Origin: Paraburkholderia kururiensis JCM 10599 = LMG 19447
Lineage (GTDB): Bacteria; Pseudomonadota; Gammaproteobacteria; Burkholderiales; Burkholderiaceae
Assembly (NCBI RefSeq): GCF_003986935.1
Contig: NZ_RJZE01000002.1
Coordinates: 310,001-374,000, forward strand
DNA: 64,000 nucleotides
Direction of reading: 5' to 3'
In this document: piece by piece, positions 9,882 to 18,944 of the stretch
How positions within the stretch are numbered: the first letter of the stretch is position 1
Layout: every line of letters begins with the position of its first letter
Translations under genes and position numbers: made by a program
The notes under the pieces: model-generated
The model's database searches: none
What the model was told of the DNA's origin: nothing
What the model saw: only the letters and a program-made list of their open reading frames with translations

Positions 9882-12800
9882 TTACGAAGGCTCGGCCTCG
9901 CCGTCTCCGAGGTCGCCTCTGAGTTCGTCTCGAAGAGCGTCTCTCGGGTCGTCTCTGAGGTCGTCCCTCGGTCTGCCTCTTGGCGCATCGTACGACTCCG
10001 CATGCGGCTGCGTTGCGGTCTCCGCATACCGAGCAAGGCCCGCTGCCCTTTCGGTGGACGCAGCCGCACGATCTGAACGGCCCGCACGCCCTGCGCGGCG
10101 TGCACGTCTCATCCGCGTCATCTGCATCACCACGCAGAACGCCACCGGCGTGAACACGAGCCCGAGCAACGTGGCGCCGATGATCCCGCCGAACACGCCC
10201 GTGCCGATGGAATGCCGGCTCTCCGCGCCCGCGCCGCTCGAAATGACGAGCGGCACCACGCCGAGCAGGAACGCCGCCGAGGTCATCAGGATGGGCCGGA
10301 AACGCATCGCGCAGGCATCGACGATGGCGCGGCCCAGCGGCACGCCGCGCGCGCAGAGTTCGCGCGCGAACTGCACGATCAGGATCGCGTTCTTGCCCGA
10401 GAGTCCGATCACCGTGACCATGCCGATCTTGAAGTAGACGTCGTCGGGCAGCCCGCGCACGAGCATCGCGCAGATCGCGCCCGTTACGCCCAGCGGCACG
10501 ACCATCAGCACCGCGAGCGGCACGGTCCAGCTTTCGTAGAGCGCCGCGAGCGCCATGAACACCGCGACGAGCGAAAGGCCGATCAGGAGCGGCGTCTGCC
10601 GCGCGGCCTCGGTTTCGGCCTGCGCCGCTTCGGCCCAGTCCCAGGCAATGCCGGTGGGCAGCGTAGCCGCGAGGCGTTCCATCTCGGCCATCGCCGCGCC
10701 CGAGCTGTAGCCCGGCGCCGCATGGCCCGACACGTCGAGTTCGGGGTAGCCGTTGTAGCGCGTGAGCATGGTGGGGCCGCGCGTCCAGTGAAGCGCGGCG
10801 AACGCCGAGAACGGCACCATCTGCCCCGACGCATTGCGCACCGAAAGGCTCAACAGGTCCTGATCGCGCATGCGCGCCGACGCCTGCGCGCCCACCATCA
10901 CGCGCTGCATGCGGCCGTTGGCGGGAAAGTCGTCGATATAGGTCATGCCGAACGTGTTGCCCAGCACGTCCGCAATGGCGTCGAACGGCACGCCCATCGC
11001 GTAGGCCTTCGCACGGTCGATTTCGAGCACGATGCGCGAGGCGTCGGGCAGCGTGTCGGAGTGGACGTCGGCGAGCACCGGGCTGTGGCGCGCCATCTCG
11101 AGCAGCCGCTCGCGGCCCGCTTCGAGCGCGTCCATGCCCACGCCGCCGCGGTCTTCCAGATGGAACGAGAAGCCCTCGGCATGACCGAGCCCCGGCACCG
11201 AAGGCGGCAACTGCGCCACCACGCTGCCCTCGGGGAACGTCGCAAACTGCGCGTTGAGCGTGTCGCGCAGCGTCTGCGCGTCCACGCTGCGCTTCGCCCA
11301 GTCCGTGAGTTCCACGAACGCCATGCCCACGTTCTGGCCGCTGCCCTGGAAGCTCCAGCCCACCACGCTCGTCACGTGTCCCACGGCGCGCTCGCGGCGC
11401 AGCACCGCCTCCACGCGTTCGAGCGTGGCGAGCGTGCGCGCCTGGGTCGCGCCTTCAGGCATCTGCACCATGACCTGAAGCTGGCCGCTGTCTTCGGTGG
11501 GCAGGAAGCCGCCCGGCATGCGCGTATAAAGCAGCGCGCACACCACGGCGAGCGCCACCTGCACCGCGAAGACCGGCCCCGCACGCCGCAGCAGGCGCAC
11601 GACGAGCCTGCGATAGCGGTCCGAGGCGCGCTCCACGCCCGCGGCAAAGCGTGCCGTGATGCCGGTTTCACGCGCGCCGGCCTTGCGCGGCTCGGGCGCC
11701 TTCAGCAGATTCGCGCACAGCGCGGGCGTGAGCGACAGCGCCATAAACGCCGACACGAGAATAGCCGCGATCATCGCAATCGCGAACTGCCGATAGATGC
11801 CGCCCACGCTGCCCGGGAAGAACGCCATCGGCACAAACACGGCCGTGAGCACGGCCGTCACGCCCACGATCGCGCCGCCGATCTGCGCCATCGCGCGCCG
11901 CGTGGCCTCGCGTGGCGGCAACCCTTCCTCGTGCATGATGCGGTCGATGTTCTCCACCACCACGATCGCGTCGTCCACCAGAATGCCGATCGCGAGCACC
12001 AGCCCGAACAGCGTGAAGACGTTGATCGAGAGGCCGAACGCGTACATGGCGAGGAACGCGCCCATCAGCGCGACCGGAATCACCACGGTGGGCACGAGCG
12101 TGTAGCGCAGGTCGCGCAGGAAGAGCCACATCACGCAGAACACGAGCACCACGGCTTCGGTCAGCGTGATGATCACCTCGCTGATGGCGATCTTCACGAA
12201 GTGCGCCGTATCGAAGGGAATGGCCACGGCCACGCCCGGCGGCAGCGTCTTCGAAATCTGCTCGAGCTTCGCGCGAATCGCATTCGACGTTTCGAGCGCA
12301 TTGCCCGTGGGCGCAAGCTGGATGCCGACCGTGGCCGCGGCGTGTCCATCGAGACGCGACCAGAACGTGTAGCTGTCGCGCCCCATCTCGACGCGCGCCA
12401 CGTCGCCAAGGCGCACCGTCGCGCCGCCCGGCAGCGCCTTGAGCACGATGGCCGCGAAGTCCGCGGGCGTCTGCAACTGGCCCTTTACCGAGACCGATGC
12501 CGTCAGCGTCTGTCCGGTCACCGCAGGCGCATCGCCGATCGCACCTGCCGTTACCGCCGCGTTCTGCGCGCGAATGGCCGCGGTCACGTCGGCGGGCGAG
12601 AGGTCGTACTCGCGCAGCTTCATGGGGTCGAGCCAGATGCGCATGGCCTCGTCGGAATCCCATAGTTCGGCCGAGCCCACGCCGGGCGCGCGCTTCAGTT
12701 CGCGCAGCACGTAGCGGCTCATGTAGTTGCCGAGCTCGGCCGAATTGCGGGTGCCGTCTGTCGACGTGAGCGTGACGAGCATGAGGAACGTGTTGGCCGC

Positions 12801-13193
12801 CTTGTCCACCACGATGCCCTGCTGCACGACCTGCTGCGGCAGACGCGGCTCCACCTGCTTGAGCCGGTTCTGCACGTTGACCATCGCGATGTCGGGGTTC
12901 GACCCGGGCGCGAACGTGACGTCGATTTCGAGATTGCCGAGCGCGTCGCTCGTGGTCTCGTAGTGCAGCAGGCCGTCGATGCCGTCCAGCCCTTCTTCGA
13001 TCACGCTCGCCACGTTGCTGTCGATCACTTCCGCCGACGCGCCCGGATACGTCGCGCCGATCACGATGCGCGGCGGTGCGAGCCGCGGATACTGCGCGAC
13101 CGGCAGCAGCGGCACCACGAGCACGCCCGCCACGATGAACGCGAGCGCGACGATCCAGGCGAAGACGGGACGATCGATAAAGAACGATGGCAA
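9882..13193 (-). CDS. RND (HAE1-type) multidrug efflux pump subunit
   Basis: Inner-membrane proton-driven pump of the resistance-nodulation-division family (AcrB/MexB class), 1103 residues versus 1030-1060 typical. It begins FFIDRPVFAWIVAL; the TM4 proton-relay Asp pair is in GILVDDAIVVVENI and the relay Lys in IGLSGKNAILIVQFA. The start is TTG at 13193, set by ribosome site AGGAG nine bases upstream; no ATG fits. It begins 17 bases after the second acetyltransferase gene and is probably co-transcribed. No membrane-fusion protein or outer-membrane channel gene is adjacent, unusual for HAE1 operons. After the last helix there is an odd tail of about 75 residues, Arg/Ala-rich and then repeating RDD/RDAL/RDEL words. 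Confidence 0.93.
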   Translation of the reverse strand: MPSFFIDRPVFAWIVALAFIVAGVLVVPLLPVAQYPRLAPPRIVIGATYPGASAEVIDSNVASVIEEGLDGIDGLLHYETTSDALGNLEIDVTFAPGSNPDIAMVNVQNRLKQVEPRLPQQVVQQGIVVDKAANTFLMLVTLTSTDGTRNSAELGNYMSRYVLRELKRAPGVGSAELWDSDEAMRIWLDPMKLREYDLSPADVTAAIRAQNAAVTAGAIGDAPAVTGQTLTASVSVKGQLQTPADFAAIVLKALPGGATVRLGDVARVEMGRDSYTFWSRLDGHAAATVGIQLAPTGNALETSNAIRAKLEQISKTLPPGVAVAIPFDTAHFVKIAISEVIITLTEAVVLVFCVMWLFLRDLRYTLVPTVVIPVALMGAFLAMYAFGLSINVFTLFGLVLAIGILVDDAIVVVENIDRIMHEEGLPPREATRRAMAQIGGAIVGVTAVLTAVFVPMAFFPGSVGGIYRQFAIAMIAAILVSAFMALSLTPALCANLLKAPEPRKAGARETGITARFAAGVERASDRYRRLVVRLLRRAGPVFAVQVALAVVCALLYTRMPGGFLPTEDSGQLQVMVQMPEGATQARTLATLERVEAVLRRERAVGHVTSVVGWSFQGSGQNVGMAFVELTDWAKRSVDAQTLRDTLNAQFATFPEGSVVAQLPPSVPGLGHAEGFSFHLEDRGGVGMDALEAGRERLLEMARHSPVLADVHSDTLPDASRIVLEIDRAKAYAMGVPFDAIADVLGNTFGMTYIDDFPANGRMQRVMVGAQASARMRDQDLLSLSVRNASGQMVPFSAFAALHWTRGPTMLTRYNGYPELDVSGHAAPGYSSGAAMAEMERLAATLPTGIAWDWAEAAQAETEAARQTPLLIGLSLVAVFMALAALYESWTVPLAVLMVVPLGVTGAICAMLVRGLPDDVYFKIGMVTVIGLSGKNAILIVQFARELCARGVPLGRAIVDACAMRFRPILMTSAAFLLGVVPLVISSGAGAESRHSIGTGVFGGIIGATLLGLVFTPVAFCVVMQMTRMRRARRAGRAGRSDRAAASTERAAGLARYAETATQPHAESYDAPRGRPRDDLRDDPRDALRDELRGDLGDGEAEPS

Positions 13194-13210
13194 AGGCGAT
13201 GGCTCCTGGC

Positions 13211-13843
13211 TCAGTTCAGTGGGGGCGAAGCGACAGGCGAAGCGACGGGCGAAGCGAACGGCGGCGCTTCGGCATAGCGCGCCATGTGCAGCGCATCGGC
13301 CAGCACGCCGTCGCGCATCGCATAGCCGCGCGAGCGCCCTTCCTCCACGAAGCCGAACTTGCGGTACAGCGCGATGGCTGCGGCGTTGTCCACGAACACC
13401 CTGAGTTCGAGGCGGCGCAGCCCGAGCGACTGGTCGGCGCAAGTAATAGCCGCCGCCAGCAGCGCGGTGCCCACGCCGCAGCCCGCGTGCGCGTCGTGCA
13501 CGGCGATGCCGATTTCGGCGCAATGCGCGCGCCTGGGCGGCTGCGGAATGACGTCCACCGTGCCGATCACGCGCGAGTCGAGCGTGGCGCAGAAGCTCAC
13601 CGCCTGAACGCTCCCGCGCGTGCGCTTCGCTTCGCGCTCGACAAGCGTTCGGGTGGCGAGAAAGGGCATGGCCAGCGTGCCGCGACGCACGCCGGGCAGA
13701 TTGAAGAGCGCCGCGAGGGCGTCGAGGTCGGTGGACTGCGTGGCGCGCACGACGATGCGGCCTCGCGGCACGTGCGCGCTGTCCAGGGTGTCCGGCATGA
13801 GCGTATCGCGTTCTTCCTCGCGTTCTTCCATCGGCTGGCTCAT
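13211..13843 (-). CDS. GNAT N-acetyltransferase, YhhY/AaaT-like (second of pair)
   Basis: GNAT-fold acetyltransferase of 210 residues, predicted cytoplasmic. The acetyl-CoA binding motif A is AHAGCGVGTALLAA, preceded by the strand EIGIAVHDAH; the C-terminal part (ELRVFVDNAAAIALYRKFGF, then RDGVLADALHMAR) closely follows E. coli YhhY, an N-acetyltransferase of hydrophobic L-amino acids. Its ATG overlaps the stop of the preceding GNAT gene (ATGA at 13840-13843), so they are translationally coupled. The last residues carry an imperfect Ala/Ser/Pro-Val repeat. Substrate by homology: free amino acids or short aminoacyl compounds; this is inference. Confidence 0.88.
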   Translation of the reverse strand: MSQPMEEREEERDTLMPDTLDSAHVPRGRIVVRATQSTDLDALAALFNLPGVRRGTLAMPFLATRTLVEREAKRTRGSVQAVSFCATLDSRVIGTVDVIPQPPRRAHCAEIGIAVHDAHAGCGVGTALLAAAITCADQSLGLRRLELRVFVDNAAAIALYRKFGFVEEGRSRGYAMRDGVLADALHMARYAEAPPFASPVASPVASPPLN

Positions 13844-14403
13844 CCGATTTCCGCCGCGCGCGGGGCGGCGTCCATGAAAGGCATGGCGTCGCGCAGCCGC
13901 GCCATGAGGAGCGTATCGACGAGCACGCCGTCGCGCAGCACATGGCCGCGATAGCGCGCCTCGATCTCGAAACCATGTGCCCGATAGAGGCCGAGCGCCG
14001 GCGCGTTGTCGGCGTAAAGCTGGAGTTCGACGCGCCGCAGGCCCAGCCAGTTGTCGGCGACGTCGAGCAGTTCGGCCATGAGACGCGAGCCGATGCCGCG
14101 CCGGTGCCAGGCAGGATGAACGCTGATGCCGAGGGACGCCGAGTGCGCGCGGCGCAGCCGGCCGGCATACAGTTCGGCGCAGCCCACGAGCGTATCGCCC
14201 ACCACGGCGACGATCGCGACCGAGGGCGGCGTGAAGGTCGCGATCCACTCTCGCGTGGATTCCACCGTGTCGACGGCAAGGCGAATGCTGCCGTGATGAA
14301 ACACAGTGGGGTTGGCATGCAGCGCGTGGAATTGCGGCGCATCCGCCTCGCTCAACGGCCGCAGCGTGAGCCCTTCGGGCAACGCGCGCGTCGTGGTCTT
14401 CAT
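13840..14403 (-). CDS. GNAT N-acetyltransferase, YhhY/AaaT-like (first of pair)
   Basis: GNAT acetyltransferase of 187 residues, paralogous to the gene just downstream. Motif A is HPAWHRRGIGSRLMAEL; the C-terminal part (ELQLYADNAPALGLYRAHGF, then RDGVLVDTLLMAR) again matches the YhhY/AaaT family of L-amino-acid N-acetyltransferases. The two copies are clearly diverged, so the duplication is old or they have different substrates. It lies 97 bases after the tldE-like gene, with a possible 17-codon leader frame ending in its start codon. Context suggests it works with the peptide import and protease genes upstream, acetylating a liberated amino acid or processed product; that is inferred. Confidence 0.88.
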   Translation of the reverse strand: MKTTTRALPEGLTLRPLSEADAPQFHALHANPTVFHHGSIRLAVDTVESTREWIATFTPPSVAIVAVVGDTLVGCAELYAGRLRRAHSASLGISVHPAWHRRGIGSRLMAELLDVADNWLGLRRVELQLYADNAPALGLYRAHGFEIEARYRGHVLRDGVLVDTLLMARLRDAMPFMDAAPRAAEIG

Positions 14404-14453
14404 GTGCGAGGCTCACGTGTTGTGTGCACCTGTCGTCTCCGTCCTTTTTTCAT
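14400..14453 (-). CDS. Possible 17-codon leader peptide before the GNAT pair
   Basis: A short frame MKKGRRRQVHTTREPRT lies between the tldE-like and GNAT genes. Its TGA overlaps the GNAT ATG (ATGA), and a weak purine-rich ribosome site (GGGG) lies five bases upstream. The overlap suggests translational coupling, but a basic 17-mer can arise by chance, so this is a weak candidate. Confidence 0.25.
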   Translation of the reverse strand: MKKGRRRQVHTTREPRT

Positions 14454-14500
14454 ACGTGCCCCGTTCGCCTGCCCGAGGCAACGTGCGATCCATCTTCCAT

Positions 14501-15862
14501 TCAAAGCGTCAGCTCGAACGACTTCGCCAGCACGCCCGGCAGCTTCATGCCGCCCGTCTCGCGTTCGCCGTAGGTGTGGTCCGAGAGCAGCAGTTGCGGC
14601 TCGGCGTCGAGCCGCTCCAGTTCGCTGCCCAGCAGCCGGTACAGGCTGTCGTCGAAGCGCATCGCCTCCACCGGCGCCACGATGCGCCCGCCTTCCACCC
14701 AGAACGTCGCGAAGCGCGTCATGCCCGTGAGCCGGCCGTTCAGGCGGTCCGAGAAATTCACGTACCAGAGGTTGCCGATGTAGAGGCCCGTATCGAGCGC
14801 CGTGAGTACGTCGGCCGCCGCCAGGTCGCCGCCTTGCATCGAAAGCGAGGTGGGCACCTCGCCCTCGTGCGCCCCGTTCGGCACGAGCCCGTATTCGCGG
14901 GCGCTGCGCGCGTTCGTCAACTGCCCTACGCTGCGGCCACCGGTGACGAGCGGCACGCTCTCGCGCAAATAGCCGTCCGCGTTGAAGGCGGGCGTGATGC
15001 CGAGGCTCAGGTCTTCGGTCATCGTGACGCGTGCATCGAACGCGACTTCGCCGCGATGCAACCGATACAGCGCGCTTTGCGCCGTCTGCTGCTGACGCGC
15101 CGAAAAGCCGTTCCACCCCGTGGTGCCGAGCAGTTCGCCCAACGCCGCGGGCGCAAGGTAGGCGCGATAGCGCCCCGGCGCGAGCACGCGCGGCGCCTCG
15201 GCGAGCACGGGCAGCCGTTGCGCCGCCTCTTCCATCTTGCGTGCGAACACGGCGTCGTCCCACGACTCGCCCGAGTAGACGGTCTTGATCGCGCGGCCGC
15301 CCGGGCCGTACAGCGACCAGCTGAAGTCGAAGTTCTCCACCTCGTACCAGCCGCGGCTGCCCGCCGACGACGCAAAGCCGCGCGCCACGGTACCACCCGC
15401 GTAGAAGCCGACGAAATCGAGTTGACGTGCGCACTGCTCCACGAGACGCACGAGTGCGTCGGGTTCGGGCAGCGAGCCGCTGCGCTTCGTCTCCTGGGTC
15501 CATGGCGTGGTGTCGAAGAGCACGTGCGGGTCGTCGGAGGCATCGCGCAGGCTCTCGCGCAACATCGCGACGGTGGCCGCGGCTTCGCGCAAGTCCGCGG
15601 CGGCGTCGCCGCTCGCCGTGAAGCTCGCATAGGCCTGGCGCATGCCGTCGATCAGCCGCAGCGTCAGCGTGCCCTGCGACACGCTGCCGATCTGCCGCAC
15701 CTTGCCCGCATTGAAGCGGATGAATTCGGAGTGTTCACCCGAGAACCAGACGAGCGTGGTTTCGCCGGTGCGGCGCATGCGGCCGATCTCGTCCGCGAGC
15801 AACGCGAAGTGCCGCTGCCAGCCGAGCGCCGCAACGTCGCTAGAGAAATAAGTCTCGGCCAT
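14501..15862 (-). CDS. TldE/PmbA-like protease partner subunit
   Basis: Protein of the TldD/PmbA family, 453 residues, resembling the TldE subunit: it lacks the zinc-binding HExxxH motif (the equivalent region reads LGELLGTTGWNGF) and keeps the conserved C-terminal beta region (GLYIGNLWYVNFSD, GMTRFATFWVEGG). In the known TldD-TldE heterodimer this subunit shapes the barrel that admits unfolded peptides. Its ATG overlaps the tldD-like stop by one base (TGATG), so equimolar production is likely. The ATG at 15862 is chosen over a longer frame inside tldD. Together with TldD it would degrade or trim peptides in the cytoplasm. Confidence 0.88.
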   Translation of the reverse strand: MAETYFSSDVAALGWQRHFALLADEIGRMRRTGETTLVWFSGEHSEFIRFNAGKVRQIGSVSQGTLTLRLIDGMRQAYASFTASGDAAADLREAAATVAMLRESLRDASDDPHVLFDTTPWTQETKRSGSLPEPDALVRLVEQCARQLDFVGFYAGGTVARGFASSAGSRGWYEVENFDFSWSLYGPGGRAIKTVYSGESWDDAVFARKMEEAAQRLPVLAEAPRVLAPGRYRAYLAPAALGELLGTTGWNGFSARQQQTAQSALYRLHRGEVAFDARVTMTEDLSLGITPAFNADGYLRESVPLVTGGRSVGQLTNARSAREYGLVPNGAHEGEVPTSLSMQGGDLAAADVLTALDTGLYIGNLWYVNFSDRLNGRLTGMTRFATFWVEGGRIVAPVEAMRFDDSLYRLLGSELERLDAEPQLLLSDHTYGERETGGMKLPGVLAKSFELTL

Positions 15863-17298
15863 CAGACGCCTCCGAATACGTCGACGTTGCGGAACACGCA
15901 TGCGGGCGACGCGTGCCCCACGCGAATGATCTGCGCCGGTTCGCCCTTGCCGCAATACGGCGTGCCGTAGACCTCCCACGTCGATTCGTCGCCCACGGCC
16001 ACGAGGCTGCGCCAGAAGCTCGCGGAAATACCGCGGTAATTCGGCTGCTTCACGACCTGCGTGAGCCGGCCGTTTTCGATCAGTTGCCCGAACTCGCAGC
16101 CGAACTGGAACTTGTTGCGATGATCGTCGATGGACCAGGACGTGTTCGACGACATCAGAATGCCGTGCTCGATACCCGCAATCATCTCGGCAAGCGAACT
16201 CGTGCCGGGCTCGATGTTGAGGTTCGCCATGCGATCGATAGGCGGCCGGTTCCAGCTCGACGCCCGCGAGTTCGCCACACCCGGCAGATGGGCGCGCTGC
16301 TGCGAAAGTGCACCGCCCAGCGGCCGCTCCAGCACGCCGTTGCGGATCAGATACTGGCGGCTCGCCTCGCTGCCGTCGTCGTCGAATGCGTAGGACGCGG
16401 CTTCTTCTGGCGGCTGCGGGTCGAACGTGACGTTGAGCAGTTCCGAGCCGTATTGATAGGTACCGAACATCTCCGGCTTCACGAAGCTCCAGCCCGCGAA
16501 ATTGCGCTCGTCGCCCAGAATGCGGTCCAGCTCCAGCGGATGGCCGATCGACTCGTGAATCTGCAGCATCATCTGGTCGGGCATGAGCAGCAGGTCGCGC
16601 GTGCCCGACGGGCAGTTCGGCGCGGCGAGCAGTTGCAGCGCTTCGTCGGCCACGCGCACGCCCGCGCCGTCGAAACCGCGCCGCGCCAGTACCTCCAGGC
16701 CGCCCTGCGCGAGCCCGCTGTGGTGACCACCGAGCGAACGCATCTGCGTGTCACCGTTCGCATGTGCCGCTACGCTCAAGTGCGGCATGACGAAGCGAAA
16801 GTGCTGTTCGATGCGCACGCCGTCGCTCGTCAGATAGACCTGCTCGGTCTGCGTGATTTCGACGCTCGCGGTGCGCTCCACGATGCGGCTGTCGATCTGC
16901 GCGGCGGCGCACTCGCGCGCCAGCCGCTCGATCCATTCGCGGCGGCCCGGCAGCGGTGCCTGAACGTTCGGCGACGCGTAGCTGCCGCTCGCCGAGGGCC
17001 GGGGCACGCTGCGTTGATCGACAAGCGCGAAGGCCTGTGCCGCGCGTGCGCGGGCGAGCGCGCTATCGAGCGCGGCCTGCAAGCCCGCCGCCGAGAGGTC
17101 CGCCGTGGCCGCGTAGCCCGCGCCCGCGCCGGACCACGCCGTGAGCATCGCGCCGCGGTCGCGCGACATGCGCAGCGGTTGCACGACATCGTTGCGCACC
17201 GCGTGGGTTTCCGTGCGCTCGTCCACCACGCGCAACGACCAGAAGTCCGCCTTGCTCGAAAGCGACTTCGCCGCGTGCGTCCAGCTTTCTTCCGTCAT
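15862..17298 (-). CDS. TldD-like zinc metalloprotease subunit
   Basis: Catalytic subunit of a TldD/TldE-type metalloprotease, 478 residues. The zinc motif is HESIGH (248-253), corresponding to HExxxH of TldD, with a likely third ligand Cys in YGTPYCGKGEP near the C-terminus. The family takes short unfolded peptides; E. coli TldD/TldE trims the microcin B17 leader and degrades the CcdA antitoxin. The start overlaps the stop of the yejF-like ATPase gene (ATGA, 17295-17298). A peptide protease coupled directly to a peptide importer suggests it processes what is imported. No signal peptide, so cytoplasmic. Confidence 0.9.
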   Translation of the reverse strand: MTEESWTHAAKSLSSKADFWSLRVVDERTETHAVRNDVVQPLRMSRDRGAMLTAWSGAGAGYAATADLSAAGLQAALDSALARARAAQAFALVDQRSVPRPSASGSYASPNVQAPLPGRREWIERLARECAAAQIDSRIVERTASVEITQTEQVYLTSDGVRIEQHFRFVMPHLSVAAHANGDTQMRSLGGHHSGLAQGGLEVLARRGFDGAGVRVADEALQLLAAPNCPSGTRDLLLMPDQMMLQIHESIGHPLELDRILGDERNFAGWSFVKPEMFGTYQYGSELLNVTFDPQPPEEAASYAFDDDGSEASRQYLIRNGVLERPLGGALSQQRAHLPGVANSRASSWNRPPIDRMANLNIEPGTSSLAEMIAGIEHGILMSSNTSWSIDDHRNKFQFGCEFGQLIENGRLTQVVKQPNYRGISASFWRSLVAVGDESTWEVYGTPYCGKGEPAQIIRVGHASPACVFRNVDVFGGV

Positions 17299-18944
17299 GC
17301 CAGTTCCTCGCGAATATCTGCCGGCGGCGCCTGCATGGAGGCGGCGAGCAGCGACCGGGTGTAGGGATGCGCGGGAGCGCGCAGGACCTCAAGCGTATCG
17401 CCCGCTTCCACGATTCGTCCAGCCTTCATCACGATGACGCGATGCGCCATCGCGCGCATGACCGCGAGATCGTGCGTGATGAAGAGATAGCTGAGCCCGT
17501 ATTTCTTTTGCAGGCGCGTGAGCAGATTCAATACCTGCTGCTGCACCGATACGTCGAGCGCGCTGGTGGGTTCGTCGAGCACGAGCAGTTCGGGCTCGAC
17601 CGCGAGCGCGCGGGCAATCGCGATGCGCTGGCGCTGGCCGCCCGAGAATTCGTGCGGATAACGCAGCAGCGCGTCGGCGGGCAACCCGACTTCTTCGAGC
17701 AATGCGGTCACGCGCGCGCGGCGATCCTGCGGTGCAATTTCCCGACGATGCACGCGCAAGCCCTCGCCCACGATCTGCTCGACCGTCATGCGCGGCGAGA
17801 GCGAACCGAACGGGTCCTGAAACACGACCTGCATCTGCGCACTGAGCGCACGGCGCGCCTGCGGCGTGCGCAGGCTCGACCACGGTTTGCCGTCGATCAG
17901 AATCTGGCCCGACGCCGCGCGCTGCAAACCGAGCACGGTGGACGCAAGCGTCGATTTACCGGAACCCGATTCGCCCACCACGCCCAGCGTCTCGCCGCGG
18001 CGCAGGGTCAGATCCACCTCGTGCAGCGCACGAAACGACGCGCTGCCGAAGAGCGAACGCCAGCCCTTCGCGTGCGTGCGGTAGTCCACCGCCAGTTGCT
18101 TCACGTCGAGCACGGCCGCTGCGTCGTGAGGCACCGCCCCGACCTGCCGGCGCGGTTCGCTGTCGAGCAGCCGCTTCGTGTAGGGATGCTGCGGATTCGC
18201 GAACAGCGCATCGGTGGTGTTGGTTTCCACGAGCACGCCCTTCTCCATCACCGCCACGCGCTGCGCGAAGCGGCGCACGAGATTGAGGTCGTGCGTGATG
18301 AGCAGCACGGCCATGCCGCGTTCGGCTGCTTCCTGTTCCTGCAGGCCGATCAGGAGATCGACGATCTGCTGGCGCACGGTGACGTCGAGCGCCGTGGTGG
18401 GCTCGTCGGCGAGCAGCAGACGCGGACGGCACGCCAGCGCCATCGCGATCATCGCGCGCTGGCGCTGGCCGCCGGAAAGCTGATGCGGAAAGCTGTCGAT
18501 GCGTCGTTCGGGCTCTGGAATACCTGTGCGCCGAAGCAACTCGATGCCGCGCGCGCGCGCCGCGTTCGGGCGCAGACCTTCGTGCAGCCGCAAGCTCTCG
18601 GCAATCTGCTTGCCGATGGTGAAGAGCGGATTGAGCGCCGTCATCGGCTCCTGGAAGACCATCGCGACGTCGGCGCCGCGCAGGCCGCGCATCTGCTGTT
18701 CCGTCTTGCGCAGCAGGTCTTCGCCATCGAGCAGAATGCGCCCGGTGTACATCGCATGCTGCACGAGCCGCAGGATGGAAAGCGCCGTCACGCTCTTGCC
18801 CGACCCCGATTCGCCCACCAGCGCCACGCGTTCGCCGCGCGCAATGGAAAGGTTGAGGTCGCGCACCACGGTGCGCTCGCCGAAAGCGACGGAGAGGTTT
18901 TCGATTTCGAGCAGCTGGCGGGGCAAGGTTGGCATCTGCGTCAC
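17295..18944 (-). CDS. yejF: Peptide ABC importer, fused double ATPase (YejF-like)
   Basis: Cytoplasmic ATPase with two full nucleotide-binding domains in one 549-residue chain, as in YejF of the YejABEF importer (microcin C, antimicrobial peptides). Domain 1: Walker A GESGSGKS at 44-51, signature LSGGQRQR, Walker B LLLADEPT. Domain 2: [12 protein letters not shown], signature FSGGQRQR, Walker B LLVLDEPT. Each half ends with the oligopeptide-type region after the H-loop. A GTG start at 18944 overlaps the permease stop (GTGA); an ATG nine bases later is an alternative. Flanked by coupled genes on both sides. Confidence 0.92.
   Translation of the reverse strand: MTQMPTLPRQLLEIENLSVAFGERTVVRDLNLSIARGERVALVGESGSGKSVTALSILRLVQHAMYTGRILLDGEDLLRKTEQQMRGLRGADVAMVFQEPMTALNPLFTIGKQIAESLRLHEGLRPNAARARGIELLRRTGIPEPERRIDSFPHQLSGGQRQRAMIAMALACRPRLLLADEPTTALDVTVRQQIVDLLIGLQEQEAAERGMAVLLITHDLNLVRRFAQRVAVMEKGVLVETNTTDALFANPQHPYTKRLLDSEPRRQVGAVPHDAAAVLDVKQLAVDYRTHAKGWRSLFGSASFRALHEVDLTLRRGETLGVVGESGSGKSTLASTVLGLQRAASGQILIDGKPWSSLRTPQARRALSAQMQVVFQDPFGSLSPRMTVEQIVGEGLRVHRREIAPQDRRARVTALLEEVGLPADALLRYPHEFSGGQRQRIAIARALAVEPELLVLDEPTSALDVSVQQQVLNLLTRLQKKYGLSYLFITHDLAVMRAMAHRVIVMKAGRIVEAGDTLEVLRAPAHPYTRSLLAASMQAPPADIREELA

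Noticed and set aside
10212..12665. Long open frame (817 codons) antisense to the RND pump
   Set aside because: His/Arg/Glu-rich shadow frame opposite a canonical RND gene.
13194..14342. In-frame upstream extension of the RND pump through the two GNAT genes
   Set aside because: Overlaps two supported genes; the pump starts at TTG 13193 with AGGAG upstream, as in the family.
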